Source: Paenarthrobacter sp. A20
GTDB taxonomy: Bacteria; Actinomycetota; Actinomycetes; Actinomycetales; Micrococcaceae
Length of the DNA: 64,000 nt
Assembly (NCBI RefSeq): GCF_024168825.1
Contig: NZ_JALJWH010000001.1
Location: 3,968,001-4,032,000, forward strand
Direction: 5' to 3'
The notes beneath the pieces are model-generated. The model made no database searches and was not told where the DNA came from. It saw only the letters and a program-made list of their open reading frames with translations. Position numbers and translations under genes: made by a program. Below, piece by piece: positions 56,116-64,000 of this stretch; positions within the stretch are counted from its first letter, which is position 1; every line of letters starts with the position of its first letter.

Positions 56116-56826
56116 TCAGGCAGACGCAGGGCCGGCTGGCGTCGGGTCCAAGGCGGTCAAGGCGCGCCAGGCATCAGCGGCTGCTTCCTGTTCCGCTTCC
56201 TTTTTGGAATGGCCTGAACCGCGGCCGTAAGGAGTGCCGCCGATGTTCAGTACTGCCTCAAAAGTGCGGGCATGGTCCGGCCCCGAACCTTCCACTGCGT
56301 AGTGGATGGCACCAAGTTGCCGGCTGGCAGTCAATTCCTGGATGCTCGTCTTCCAGTCGGTCCCGGCACCAAGGGCCCCGGCGTCCTTGAGGAGCGGACC
56401 CACCAAGCGCATGACCAACTGGCGTGCGGTTTCCATGTCATTTGACAGGTATGTGGCGCCAATCAAGGCTTCCATGGTGTCAGCCAGGATGGAGGCTTTG
56501 TTCTTACCGTCGGTCAGCTTCTCGCCTTGCCCGAGGTAAATGAACTCACCAACACCGATTTCGCGGCCGATTCCGGCCAGCGCACGCGTGCTGACGACGG
56601 CGGAGCGCCGTTTGGCGAGCTCGCCTTCGGGCAGCGTGGGGTTCTCACGGTAGAGAGAATCGGTGACGGAGAAGCCCAGGATGGAGTCGCCGAGGAACTC
56701 GAGGCGCTCGTTGGTGGGAATCCCGCCGTTCTCATACGCGTATGAGCGATGTGTCAGAGCAAGACGAAGCGTCTCGGTGTCAATCGAGACACCGAGACGC
56801 TTCAGAAGCTCTTCAGTTGAAGACAT
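56116..56826 (-). CDS. rnc: Ribonuclease III
   Basis: A 236-residue RNase III that cleaves double-stranded RNA. The catalytic domain holds the signature [18 protein letters not shown], with further active-site acidic residues in [13 protein letters not shown]. The double-stranded-RNA-binding domain is at about 155-225 ([16 protein letters not shown] to [14 protein letters not shown]). A perfect 16-base-pair hairpin lies within codons 8-20 of its own mRNA, a possible self-target. It is preceded by rpmF and followed by mutM in the same direction. Confidence 0.96.
   Translation of the reverse strand: MSSTEELLKRLGVSIDTETLRLALTHRSYAYENGGIPTNERLEFLGDSILGFSVTDSLYRENPTLPEGELAKRRSAVVSTRALAGIGREIGVGEFIYLGQGEKLTDGKNKASILADTMEALIGATYLSNDMETARQLVMRLVGPLLKDAGALGAGTDWKTSIQELTASRQLGAIHYAVEGSGPDHARTFEAVLNIGGTPYGRGSGHSKKEAEQEAAADAWRALTALDPTPAGPASA
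56766..56803 (-). promoter_or_regulatory. Perfect 16-base-pair hairpin inside the rnc coding start
   Basis: GAAGCGTCTCGGTGTC (56766-56781) is the exact reverse complement of 56788-56803, with a 6-base loop. On the minus strand only a weak T-rich stretch follows, so a double-stranded RNA target is more likely than a terminator. Confidence 0.6.
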
Positions 56827-56849
56827 CCTTTGTCAGCCTGTACGGCAGA

Positions 56850-57053
56850 TTAGGCGTCTGCGACCTTGCGGCCCTTGTATTCAAGGAACAGCGCGGTGCC
56901 GGCAGAGTCAGTAACGACCTTTGCCTGGTGCGGCAGGCTGTAGGTAACCTGACCGTTTTCGATGGTCTTGACCAAGTTGGGGGCAGTTGCCTTCCACTGG
57001 GCACGGCGGGCGCGTGTATTTGCGCGAGACATTTTCCGCTTGGGAACAGCCAC
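56850..57053 (-). CDS. rpmF: 50S ribosomal protein L32
   Basis: A 67-residue L32 starting [20 protein letters not shown]. Some L32 proteins carry zinc-binding cysteines; this one has none (CxxC absent), so it is the zinc-free C-minus form. Its small size and basic N-terminus are typical. It lies between yceD and rnc, the widespread yceD-rpmF pair. Confidence 0.95.
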   Translation of the reverse strand: MAVPKRKMSRANTRARRAQWKATAPNLVKTIENGQVTYSLPHQAKVVTDSAGTALFLEYKGRKVADA

Positions 57054-57086
57054 GGCTATCTCATTTCTCTCTTAGACGAACACTTA

Positions 57087-57638
57087 CTAATCGGTTTGCC
57101 GGTCAGTCTTAGCCAGATCAGCTAGGGCAGCCCAGCGAGGGTCAATGACCTCGTGGTGGTGCCCCGGCTCGTCTTCCAGGCGCGCTCCGCATTCGGAACA
57201 CAGACCCTGGCAGTCTTCCCGGCACACCGGCTGGAACGGCAGCATAGTGACAACTGCGTCCCGCAACACCGGCTCAAGATCGATCAGATCGTACTCGACT
57301 CGACGTTGCTCTTCATCGTCTCCTTCACCCGAAAGCTCAACGCCTTCGTAGAAGAAAAGTTCTTGCACATTGACCTCAAGGTCATACGCAAGGGGATCCA
57401 GGCATCGACCGCATTCGCCAGTTACTTCGACGTCCACGGTTCCAGATACCAGAATTCCTTCGTGTACGGCCTCAAGACGAAGATCCAGCTCGATATCCGA
57501 GCCTTCCTTTACGCCAATGAGCGCCACACCAAGGTCACTTGGCGCAGGTACATGCTCGTTGAGTGTCCGCATGGTCCCTGGACTGCGTCCAAGGTCCTTG
57601 ACTACCAGCGCCAAGGGCGAACTTGCATCTCGCTTAAT
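57087..57638 (-). CDS. yceD: YceD/DUF177 family protein, probable ATT start
   Basis: A 183-residue DUF177 protein involved in 23S rRNA/L32-related processing. It contains DLGRSPGTMRTL near the start and four cysteines in GECGRCLD and CREDCQGLCSECG, the family's C-terminal zinc-like cluster. No ATG, GTG or TTG with a ribosome site exists at the front: the only TTG (57614) lacks one. An ATT at 57638 lies exactly five bases after AGGAG (57648-57644) and would give MKRDASSPLALVVKDL, matching how the family begins. It precedes rpmF by 33 bases. Confidence 0.85.
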   Translation of the reverse strand: MKRDASSPLALVVKDLGRSPGTMRTLNEHVPAPSDLGVALIGVKEGSDIELDLRLEAVHEGILVSGTVDVEVTGECGRCLDPLAYDLEVNVQELFFYEGVELSGEGDDEEQRRVEYDLIDLEPVLRDAVVTMLPFQPVCREDCQGLCSECGARLEDEPGHHHEVIDPRWAALADLAKTDRQTD

Positions 57639-57779
57639 GAGAACTCCTGTAGAACATATGACCGACGTACCATCTTAGCCTGATCACGCTTGAGGACTCA
57701 AACCGACGCCGGGCGCGCGCAAATGCACGTGGTTTCAGCTTGGGGCACTCCGCATAAGGGCGCGAGGTACCCGTCAAGC

Positions 57780-58280
57780 TTACCCTTTGCGCGGGTGTTC
57801 CGTTGGCGGCTCGCCAGCGAGCAGCCGCTTCAGCACGGATTTGGGGACAAAATCAGAGATATCCCCTCCCAGAACGTTGACCTCTTTGATGAGGGTGGAG
57901 GACAGGTGGACGTAGTGTGCTTCCGCCGGGAGGAAGACGGTCTCCACTCCGGCCAACTGGCGGTTCATCGTGGCCATCGGCAACTCGTAGTCGAAATCCG
58001 AGGACGAACGGAGGCCCTTGACGATGGCCGAGACGCCCCTGTGCCGGCAGTATTCCGCCAACAGTCCTTCACCCATCGGCTCGACGATTATCCCGCGAAG
58101 CGAGGCCAGCGTTTCGCGGGCCATCTCCATCCGGTCTTCGAGGCTGAACCGGTACTTCTTGGCGTAATTGGTGGACACGGCCACAATGACTTCGTCAAAC
58201 AAGCCCGCGGCCCGGGCAATGACTTCGAGGTGTCCATTGTGGATAGGGTCAAAGGATCCAGGGCAAACCGCGCGTCTCAT
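57780..58280 (-). CDS. coaD: Phosphopantetheine adenylyltransferase
   Basis: A 166-residue nucleotidyltransferase making dephospho-CoA, the penultimate CoA step. The active-site motif is GSFDPIHNGHLEVIARA (T/HxGH), and HLSSTLIKEV corresponds to the ISSTxxRE motif. KGLRSSSDFDYELPMATMNRQL is a family hallmark. It is divergent from the aminotransferase, with only 35 bases between them. The 141 bases to yceD hold no gene I recognise. Confidence 0.96.
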   Translation of the reverse strand: MRRAVCPGSFDPIHNGHLEVIARAAGLFDEVIVAVSTNYAKKYRFSLEDRMEMARETLASLRGIIVEPMGEGLLAEYCRHRGVSAIVKGLRSSSDFDYELPMATMNRQLAGVETVFLPAEAHYVHLSSTLIKEVNVLGGDISDFVPKSVLKRLLAGEPPTEHPRKG

Positions 58281-58315
58281 GAGACGAACCTACCCCATAG
58301 CTTCACCGGGATACC

Positions 58316-59581
58316 ATGGCTGACATGGCATCCGCAGGCAGCAGCCCCTCCCTAGATATCAGCGCAGGCACCACCCCGGACGCCGGTCCAGCACCCTGGC
58401 AACGGGCTGCCATCGGAGCCAACCTGCTCTCGCCTGAGGGAGGGCTGGGAGTGACCATCTTCGAGGAGATGACCACGCTGGCACTCTCCACCGGCGCCAT
58501 CAACCTGGGCCAAGGCTTCCCCGATGAAGACGGACCCGCCGAGATCAAGGCAGCAGCCCGGACTGCCATTGAATCCGGGGCAAACCAGTACGCACCCGGC
58601 AAAGGCGTTCCCGCCCTCAGGGAGGCCATCGCGGCACACCAGCAGCGCTTTTACGGGCTGACCCCGGATCCGGACACTGAAGTCCTTGTCACCACCGGCG
58701 CCACGGAAGCGATCGCCGCCACGCTGCTAGCCTTCGTCCAGCCTGGCGACGAAGTACTGACCTTCGAACCCTTCTACGACTCCTACGGGGCCATTATCGG
58801 TATGGCAGGTGCCACCCACGTCACCGCTCCCCTTCTGGCCCCGGATTTCCTTCCTGACCTTCCGGCATTGGAAAGCGCCTTCAGCAGCCGCACCAAAATC
58901 GTCCTGCTGAACAACCCGCATAACCCCACAGGTGCCGTTTTCCCCGAAGGCGTCCTGTCCAGGATCGTGGAACTGGCTGCCAAATACGGCGCCATCATTG
59001 TCAGCGATGAAGTCTACGAGCACCTGACGTTTGGCGTGGCCCACATCCCCATTGCGTCCCTGCCGGGGGCATCGGAACGGACCATCACCATCTCCTCCGC
59101 CGGAAAGACCTTCTCCTTCACGGGCTGGAAAATAGGCTGGCTCAGCGGACCGGAACACCTGGTCTCGGCCGTACGTACCGTGAAGCAATTCCTGACTTAC
59201 AGCTCCGGCACGCCGTTCCAGAGCGCCATTGCCGTGGGCCTCGGCCTTCCCGATGAGTTCTACACGGGTATCGCCACGACGCTCCACCACAAACGCGACA
59301 TCCTGGCCGAAGGGCTGCGCGCAGCAGGGTTCGGTGTGTACACCCCCAGCGGTACCTACTTCATCAACGTGGACACAGCACCGCTGGGCATCCGTGATTC
59401 CGTGGACCTGGCACGGCGCCTGCCGGGACTTGTTGGCGTGGCAGCCATTCCCGTTCCCGTCTTCTGCCACCCTGAAGGAGCCGAGCGGACACGGAGCCTG
59501 CTCCGGTTTGCCTTCTGCAAGAAGACTGATGTCCTGGAAGAAGCCGCCAGCCGCCTGGCAACGCTCAAGGACCGGCTCTGA
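58316..59581 (+). CDS. Class I/II aminotransferase (DapC / kynurenine aminotransferase-like)
   Basis: A 421-residue PLP-dependent aminotransferase. The cofactor lysine is in SSAGKTFSFTGWKIGW. Other anchors are INLGQGFPDEDG, NQYAPGKGVPALREAIA, NNPHNPTGAVFP, and SDEVYEHLTF. Its layout resembles the actinobacterial DapC (N-succinyl-diaminopimelate aminotransferase) and kynurenine aminotransferase groups, so the exact substrate is uncertain. The start is 58316 or the ATG at 58325; TACCAT (58312-58317) could be a -10 for a leaderless start at 58325. The stop is coupled to the following gene. Confidence 0.85.
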   Translation: MADMASAGSSPSLDISAGTTPDAGPAPWQRAAIGANLLSPEGGLGVTIFEEMTTLALSTGAINLGQGFPDEDGPAEIKAAARTAIESGANQYAPGKGVPALREAIAAHQQRFYGLTPDPDTEVLVTTGATEAIAATLLAFVQPGDEVLTFEPFYDSYGAIIGMAGATHVTAPLLAPDFLPDLPALESAFSSRTKIVLLNNPHNPTGAVFPEGVLSRIVELAAKYGAIIVSDEVYEHLTFGVAHIPIASLPGASERTITISSAGKTFSFTGWKIGWLSGPEHLVSAVRTVKQFLTYSSGTPFQSAIAVGLGLPDEFYTGIATTLHHKRDILAEGLRAAGFGVYTPSGTYFINVDTAPLGIRDSVDLARRLPGLVGVAAIPVPVFCHPEGAERTRSLLRFAFCKKTDVLEEAASRLATLKDRL

Positions 59582-60372
59582 ATCCCGCAGGCTCCGGCCA
59601 GCACTACGCCAGGCGCTTCCTCCGGACGACGGGGCAACACGCCACCATCGAACCTGACTCCCTCATTGAGGGCAGCTTCGTCCTCAGCATCGGCGGCGCC
59701 GAGCAATCACACGTGAATCTCACGGAACCAAGCGAGGTCTTCTACGAGTACTTGCGGAGGATCGGCCATGTGGTGGACCTGGCCGCTGAACCAGGAACAT
59801 CCATCAGAGCCCTGCATTTGGGCGCAGGCGCGCTCACACTTGCCCGCTATATCGAGGCCACGCGCCCGGGCTCTGAACAGTACGCGGTTGAACTCGAACG
59901 CGAACTCCTGGACTTCGTGCTGCAAAAACTGCCCATGCCTGAGGGCACCACACTGCACACCCATATTGGCGACGCACGCGATGCCTTGGCGGAGCTTCCC
60001 GCCAAGGTGCTGTTCGACGTCGTGATTCTCGACATCTTTTCCGGGCCTGAGGCCCCGGCGCACATTGCCTGCAGGGAGTTCTACGAAGAAGCTGCGGCGC
60101 GGCTGCAGCCCCATGGGGTGTTGATCATCAACGTGGGCGATGAACCTGCGCTGACACTGGTACGCAGCCAGGTGGCGGCCATGCGCGAATCCATGCCTGA
60201 CGTCGCCGCCTTTGCTGAAACGGGAATGTTCGCAGGCCGTTATCCGGGCAACATCATCCTGGTAGGCACCCGCGGGCAGTGGCCGCCGGAGTGGACAACA
60301 GAGCTTCTGGCGCGGGGTCCGCATCCAGCCACCGTCCTCACCGGCATGGACCTGGACCGGATAACCGGCTAG
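59578..60372 (+). CDS. Spermidine synthase-like protein, probable CTG start
   Basis: A 264-residue member of the spermidine/spermine synthase-like fold. It has an N-terminal beta domain (HATIEPDSLIEGSFVLSIGG) and a Rossmann methyltransferase-like core with IRALHLGAGALTLARYIEA, VELERELLDFV and DVVILDIFSGPEAPAH. The AdoMet-like glycine loop HLGAGALT is intact. The N-terminal domain extends upstream of any ATG, GTG or TTG. The only plausible start is CTG at 59578, 6 bases after AAGGA (59567-59571) and overlapping the aminotransferase stop (CTGA). If GTG at 59713 were used, about 45 family residues would be lost. Confidence 0.75.
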   Translation: MNPAGSGQHYARRFLRTTGQHATIEPDSLIEGSFVLSIGGAEQSHVNLTEPSEVFYEYLRRIGHVVDLAAEPGTSIRALHLGAGALTLARYIEATRPGSEQYAVELERELLDFVLQKLPMPEGTTLHTHIGDARDALAELPAKVLFDVVILDIFSGPEAPAHIACREFYEEAAARLQPHGVLIINVGDEPALTLVRSQVAAMRESMPDVAAFAETGMFAGRYPGNIILVGTRGQWPPEWTTELLARGPHPATVLTGMDLDRITG

Positions 60373-60389
60373 CGGGGTTGCTTGGCCTG

Positions 60390-60956
60390 TCAGGCCGGTT
60401 CAGCGAACCAGAGTTTGGTCTCGCCATACTTCTTGTCCGCGAAGCATTCCAAGGACTCAGGCCACTCTGGTTCGGGGCTGCGTGAACTTCGTTCCACCAC
60501 AATGACGGCGCCCTCATCCACGTGGGGCGCCAATTTTGCGAGCACCGCGCTCAGGGCCGGTTCGTCCAAGGGGTAGGGCGGATCAAGGAAGACCAGATCC
60601 CACACGTCAGCGTCCCCCGCGCGTTCCAGGAAGGATTCCACCTTGGAGCGATGGACCGAGACCTTCCTGCCGCCCAAAAGCTGGTTGACCAAATCGGCAT
60701 TGCGCTGGCACACGTCGCTTGCCTTGGCATCGAACTCCACGAGATCCACGGTGCGGGCACCCCGGCTGGCGCTTTCAATCCCCAAGGCACCCGAGCCCGC
60801 ATAAAGGTCCAGGACCCGGGCGTCGTCAATGGCCGCCAAGGATTCCAAACGCGAAAACAGCGCTTCCTTCACCCTGTCCGTGGTGGGCCGGGTAGCGGTT
60901 CCGGGGACGCTGGTGAGCGGGTTTCCGCCGCCCACCCCGGCAATGATCCGGCTCAC
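60390..60956 (-). CDS. rsmD: 16S rRNA (guanine-966-N2)-methyltransferase
   Basis: A 188-residue RsmD. It starts VSRIIAGVGGGNPLTSVPG, with the SAM motif VLDLYAGSGALGIESASRG and the catalytic DPPY motif in LVFLDPPYPLDEP. It methylates G966 of 16S rRNA on the 30S subunit. The start is GTG at 60956, seven bases after GGAG; a GTG two codons earlier is less well spaced. It lies 51 bases downstream of the recG stop, in the same direction. Convergent with the spermidine-synthase-like gene. Confidence 0.95.
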   Translation of the reverse strand: MSRIIAGVGGGNPLTSVPGTATRPTTDRVKEALFSRLESLAAIDDARVLDLYAGSGALGIESASRGARTVDLVEFDAKASDVCQRNADLVNQLLGGRKVSVHRSKVESFLERAGDADVWDLVFLDPPYPLDEPALSAVLAKLAPHVDEGAVIVVERSSRSPEPEWPESLECFADKKYGETKLWFAEPA

Positions 60957-61007
60957 AGGCACACTCCATGAATGGGCTCCACGTGGCTGTGGACGGCCCT
61001 TGGATGA

Positions 61008-63263
61008 CTAACCGCGTTCAAGGAACGCCTCCTTTTCGGGGTTCAAGTATTCGTCGATTGCCGCAGCAAGTGCCGGCTGGTGTTGCAGGGCAGGGTCCTC
61101 TGCCACAAGGCTTTGGGCATCCGAACGCGCGCGGGCAATGATGTCCTCGTGGTCAAGGACTCGGAGCAACTTAAGCGTGGAGCGCCCACCGGATTGCGAA
61201 GCACCCAGGATGTCGCCTTCGCGGCGGAGCTTCAAGTCTTCCTGTGAGAGTTCAAAGCCGTCAGTGGTCGAGGCAACTGCTTCAAGCCGCCGGCGGCTCG
61301 GGTGTCCGGGTTCCAGCGTGGTCACCAACAGGCAGGTACCCGGCAGCCCTCCGCGGCCCACCCGGCCGCGGAGCTGGTGAAGTTGCGAAATTCCAAAGCG
61401 ATCGGCGTCCAGGATCACCATCAAAGTGGCGTTATGCACATCCACACCCACCTCAATGACAGTGGTGGAAACGAGCACCTTGGTCTGGTTGGCTGCGAAC
61501 GATGCCATGGTCTCGGACTTCAGTTGCGGGTCCTGCCGGCCATGGAGCGGCGCCACTGGAACACCCGCCAGTGCCGGCTCCTGCAGCAAACTTTCGACGA
61601 CGGCCGTCACCGACGCCAGCTCCCGCGCCGACCCTTCGTCTGCGAGGTCGGCGTCGCTGGGTTCCGCTTCGCCCGGGCTGAAGTCACCGTCGTCGTCGTC
61701 TCCGATTTTGGGACACACCACGTACACCTGGTGGCCCGATTCGACTTCTTCGCGCGACCGCTTCCAAATGCGGTCCACCCACCCGGGATTCTCCACGAGT
61801 CCCACCACGTGCGTGGAAATGGGTGCGCGCCCGGCAGGAAGCTCATCGAGGATGGAGGTCTCAAGGTCACCGAAAACCGTCATCGCCACCGTGCGCGGAA
61901 TAGGGGTGGCAGTCATGACCAGCAGGTGGGGTGGCCTCTGCGCTTTGGCCCGGAGGGCATCACGTTGCTCCACGCCGAAACGGTGTTGTTCATCAACCAC
62001 GATCAAACCGAGGTCCTGGAAGCTCGTCTTATCGCTCAGCAACGCGTGGGTGCCGATCACGATTCCGGCATTTCCGGAGGCCGCATCCAACATTGCCTGC
62101 TTGCGCGCCGCAGTGGGCATGGAGCCCGTCAAGAGTGTCACTTGCACGGAGTCCGGCGACGAGTCCCCGCCGAGCATCCCTGCGCCACCGAAAACATGAT
62201 CGCCCGCCAACGACCCCAAAGTCCTGCGGATGGACTGGAAGTGTTGGGCCGCCAACACCTCCGTAGGCGCCAGGAGCGCAGCCTGGCCGCCTGCGTCAAC
62301 CACCTGCAACATGGCGCGCAAAGCAACAATGGTCTTGCCGGAACCCACTTCGCCCTGCAGCAGCCGGTTCATGGGTGCGTCCCGGGCAAGTTCTTCAGCA
62401 AGCGTCTTTCCGACGGCGGATTGGCCGGCGGTCAGCGTAAAGGGCAGGTTCTGATCAAACTTGCTGAGCAAACCACCCACTCTGGGCCGGCGTGCGGTGG
62501 CTTCCTCCGCTGCAAGCTGAGCGCGGCGGCGGGCCAGGGCCGTTTGCAGCACGAGGGCTTCCTGGTACCGAAAGCGCTCCTGGGCCCGTTGCCAATCCTT
62601 GGAGGTCTCAGGTGAATGGATCAAGCGGTACGCCTCAGCGACGCTGAGCAACCCGTCCCTCTGGACGATGCTCGAAGGAAGAGGGTCCGCCAATGCATCA
62701 AGGTCCACAGTCTGGAGCAAGGCAGTAATCACTTTGTGGATGGACCAACTGGTCAGCTTGGCCGTTGCCGGATAGACCGGAATGGGCATCGCAGCAAGCT
62801 TTTCGGGGTCCACGGAGCCATCCGCCGCCGGATCCTCGTCCAGCAGCAGGAAGTCCGGGTTGGTCAGGCCGAGCGCTCCGCCATAGCGGCTTACCTTGCC
62901 CGAGAACATTGCGCGTCGGCCGGGAAGGAGTTCTGCCTTGGCCCGGAATCCATTGAAGAAGCTGACCTTCAAAGTGCCAGGAACGCCGCTTCCCCCGGCC
63001 TCGTCCGTCACCACCACGTCCGTGATGGAACCACGGCGGGCCCGCATCTGGCGCGTGCTGTTGGACAGGACACGTGCAATGAGGGTGACTTCTTCATCCA
63101 GCGGCAGATTGCTGATAGGGGTCAGCTCACCGCGGCTCAGATACCGGCGCGGAAAGTAGTTCAGCAGGGCACCTGTGGTCTTGAGGTCCAGGTGCTTTTC
63201 GATGACCGCTGCCGAACGCTTGCCGATTCTCCGCTCGAGGGGTAGTTCCAGCTCAGTAATCAT
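61008..63263 (-). CDS. recG: ATP-dependent DNA helicase RecG
   Basis: A 751-residue RecG that reverses stalled forks and processes recombination junctions. The N-terminal wedge/OB region (about 1-190, with ELTPISNLPLDEEVTLIARV) is followed by helicase motifs: Walker A LLQGEVGSGKTIVALRAML, DEQH box IVVDEQHRFGVEQRDAL, and TATPIPRTVAM. The later motifs include VSTTVIEVGVDVHNATLMVI and LHQLRGRVGRGG. It overlaps the upstream DAK2 gene by 11 bases and leads into rsmD. Confidence 0.97.
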   Translation of the reverse strand: MITELELPLERRIGKRSAAVIEKHLDLKTTGALLNYFPRRYLSRGELTPISNLPLDEEVTLIARVLSNSTRQMRARRGSITDVVVTDEAGGSGVPGTLKVSFFNGFRAKAELLPGRRAMFSGKVSRYGGALGLTNPDFLLLDEDPAADGSVDPEKLAAMPIPVYPATAKLTSWSIHKVITALLQTVDLDALADPLPSSIVQRDGLLSVAEAYRLIHSPETSKDWQRAQERFRYQEALVLQTALARRRAQLAAEEATARRPRVGGLLSKFDQNLPFTLTAGQSAVGKTLAEELARDAPMNRLLQGEVGSGKTIVALRAMLQVVDAGGQAALLAPTEVLAAQHFQSIRRTLGSLAGDHVFGGAGMLGGDSSPDSVQVTLLTGSMPTAARKQAMLDAASGNAGIVIGTHALLSDKTSFQDLGLIVVDEQHRFGVEQRDALRAKAQRPPHLLVMTATPIPRTVAMTVFGDLETSILDELPAGRAPISTHVVGLVENPGWVDRIWKRSREEVESGHQVYVVCPKIGDDDDGDFSPGEAEPSDADLADEGSARELASVTAVVESLLQEPALAGVPVAPLHGRQDPQLKSETMASFAANQTKVLVSTTVIEVGVDVHNATLMVILDADRFGISQLHQLRGRVGRGGLPGTCLLVTTLEPGHPSRRRLEAVASTTDGFELSQEDLKLRREGDILGASQSGGRSTLKLLRVLDHEDIIARARSDAQSLVAEDPALQHQPALAAAIDEYLNPEKEAFLERG

Positions 63264-64000
63264 GCCGTGACTGGCCTGTAATGCTGGGCTCGTGATCCTC
63301 GGCTGGATCCTGTGCAGCCGAATCCTGCGCGTTGCCGCGGGCCAGGGCCAACTGGCTGACGGCGATGTCCGTGGGCTCGCCCAGCGAGCGGATAAGGGCT
63401 ACTGCCGGCTCCGGGTCAGGGACGTGGACATGGACCCTCCACCGGTAGCTGACTTCCACCGTCGATTCGTCGTCGTCATCCTGGTTTTGGGCACCTCCCA
63501 CCTGGCTCATGATGACCGAATCGCCCATCTCATCCAACCGCTGCCGCAAAATAGCTGCATTCAACGGAGAGAGGTTGATGGTACACATGACTTCCACGCC
63601 GTCATCGGCCGGCATGTGCTCATGGATGTGGGGATCCTGCAGTTTGTAGCCATGGAGGCCGTCCAGGAGTTCGTCCTGGAGCTCCTCACCCAGGACCGCT
63701 GACCGGAGGCAGTCCAGGACAAGCAGCATGCCAACGCCGCCAGCGTCAACGACGTGGGCTTCGTGCAGTTGTGCGAGCTCGTCCTCAGTGCGAACCACGG
63801 CCTGGAAGGCAGCTTCCACTACGGCATCGAGTGCCAGGCCCAGTGCATGGTTGCTGTCGTCGGCGTTGTGGGATGCGTCCACGGCCTGTGCAGCATGGGC
63901 AGCTGCCTCCAGGACCGAGAGCATGGTCCCGGCTACAGGTTCGCTCAACGCGGACCAGGCCCGGATCTGGGCCCTGTTCAGGGCAGTTGCGAGAAGCGGC
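63253..64000 (-). CDS. DAK2-domain protein (FakA/YloV-like), C-terminal part, cut by window edge
   Basis: The visible 248 residues continue beyond the right edge. The DAK2 signature is AWSALSEPVAGTMLSVLEAA near the visible start, then EAHVVDAGGVGMLLVLDCL, where the kinase-like helix bundle ends. The C-terminal part of FakA-type proteins (CTINLSPLNAAILRQRLDEM) follows. FakA phosphorylates fatty acids with FakB in firmicutes; the actinobacterial proteins are less defined. The gene order DAK2-recG-rsmD-coaD is conserved in actinobacteria. Its stop overlaps the recG start by 11 bases. Confidence 0.88.
   Translation of the reverse strand, partial: PLLATALNRAQIRAWSALSEPVAGTMLSVLEAAAHAAQAVDASHNADDSNHALGLALDAVVEAAFQAVVRTEDELAQLHEAHVVDAGGVGMLLVLDCLRSAVLGEELQDELLDGLHGYKLQDPHIHEHMPADDGVEVMCTINLSPLNAAILRQRLDEMGDSVIMSQVGGAQNQDDDDESTVEVSYRWRVHVHVPDPEPAVALIRSLGEPTDIAVSQLALARGNAQDSAAQDPAEDHEPSITGQSRHDY

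Overview
The window is high-GC actinobacterial DNA. Gene content, gene order and protein style point to a Micrococcaceae soil bacterium of the Arthrobacter/Paenarthrobacter type. Indicators are the actinobacteria-restricted families (DUF3052, DUF3145, DUF2469, DUF6504), a single-chain pyruvate dehydrogenase E1, a PucR-type regulator next to fabD-fabH-acpP-fabF, and the order trmD-rplS-lepB-rnhB-yraN-comM-dprA-xerC. No rRNA, CRISPR array, insertion sequence or prophage was seen. This assignment is inference from the sequence; no database search was done.

Left arm (1-8150): sugar-acid catabolism. The 5' end of gnd lies at the left edge, divergent from a GntR/FCD regulator. A leftward operon encodes a GarR-like beta-hydroxyacid dehydrogenase, a gluconate 5-dehydrogenase-like SDR and an L-idonate 5-dehydrogenase-like protein. 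Divergent from it is a D-2-hydroxyacid dehydrogenase, followed further on by an MHS-type transporter and an IclR regulator. TGTTCA/TGAACA half-sites recur at three promoters here, suggesting one IclR regulon. Next come a DUF6504 gene, tRNA-Val(TAC), a sirtuin, an AhpE-like peroxiredoxin and a DUF3052 protein.

Central metabolism (10989-19610): aceE, a PucR/FasR-like regulator, then fabD-fabH-acpP-fabF and a DUF3145 gene. An 11-base element TTGTAG(C/A)CTTC recurs upstream of the regulator, fabD and fabF.

Leftward housekeeping block (19848-30345): from right to left, a small hypothetical gene, rpsP, khpA, rimM, trmD, rplS, two signal peptidase I genes, rnhB, DUF2469, yraN, comM, dprA and xerC. 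A terminator-like hairpin with a T-tract is embedded in the first codons of the rplS-proximal lepB.

Mixed segment (30453-41742): a two-domain VOC protein, an amidohydrolase, thiC behind a TPP riboswitch, an alpha/beta-hydrolase-fold protein lacking the usual nucleophile serine, ffh, a second-type G6PDH, glnK-amt and an MFS transporter.

Right arm (41809-64000): smc-ftsY, then mutM-rnc-rpmF-yceD, coaD, an aminotransferase with a translationally coupled spermidine-synthase-like gene, rsmD, recG and the edge of a DAK2 gene. An insert of about 8 kb separates mutM from smc. It carries a very large secreted multidomain protein (DMF-amidase-like domain, Ig-like domains, four DUF4082 units), preceded by a long non-coding leader, and three leftward membrane or envelope genes. 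This insert is the best candidate for a poorly described system. Two genes appear to use rare start codons (ATT for yceD, CTG for the spermidine-synthase-like gene), each behind a well-placed Shine-Dalgarno sequence.
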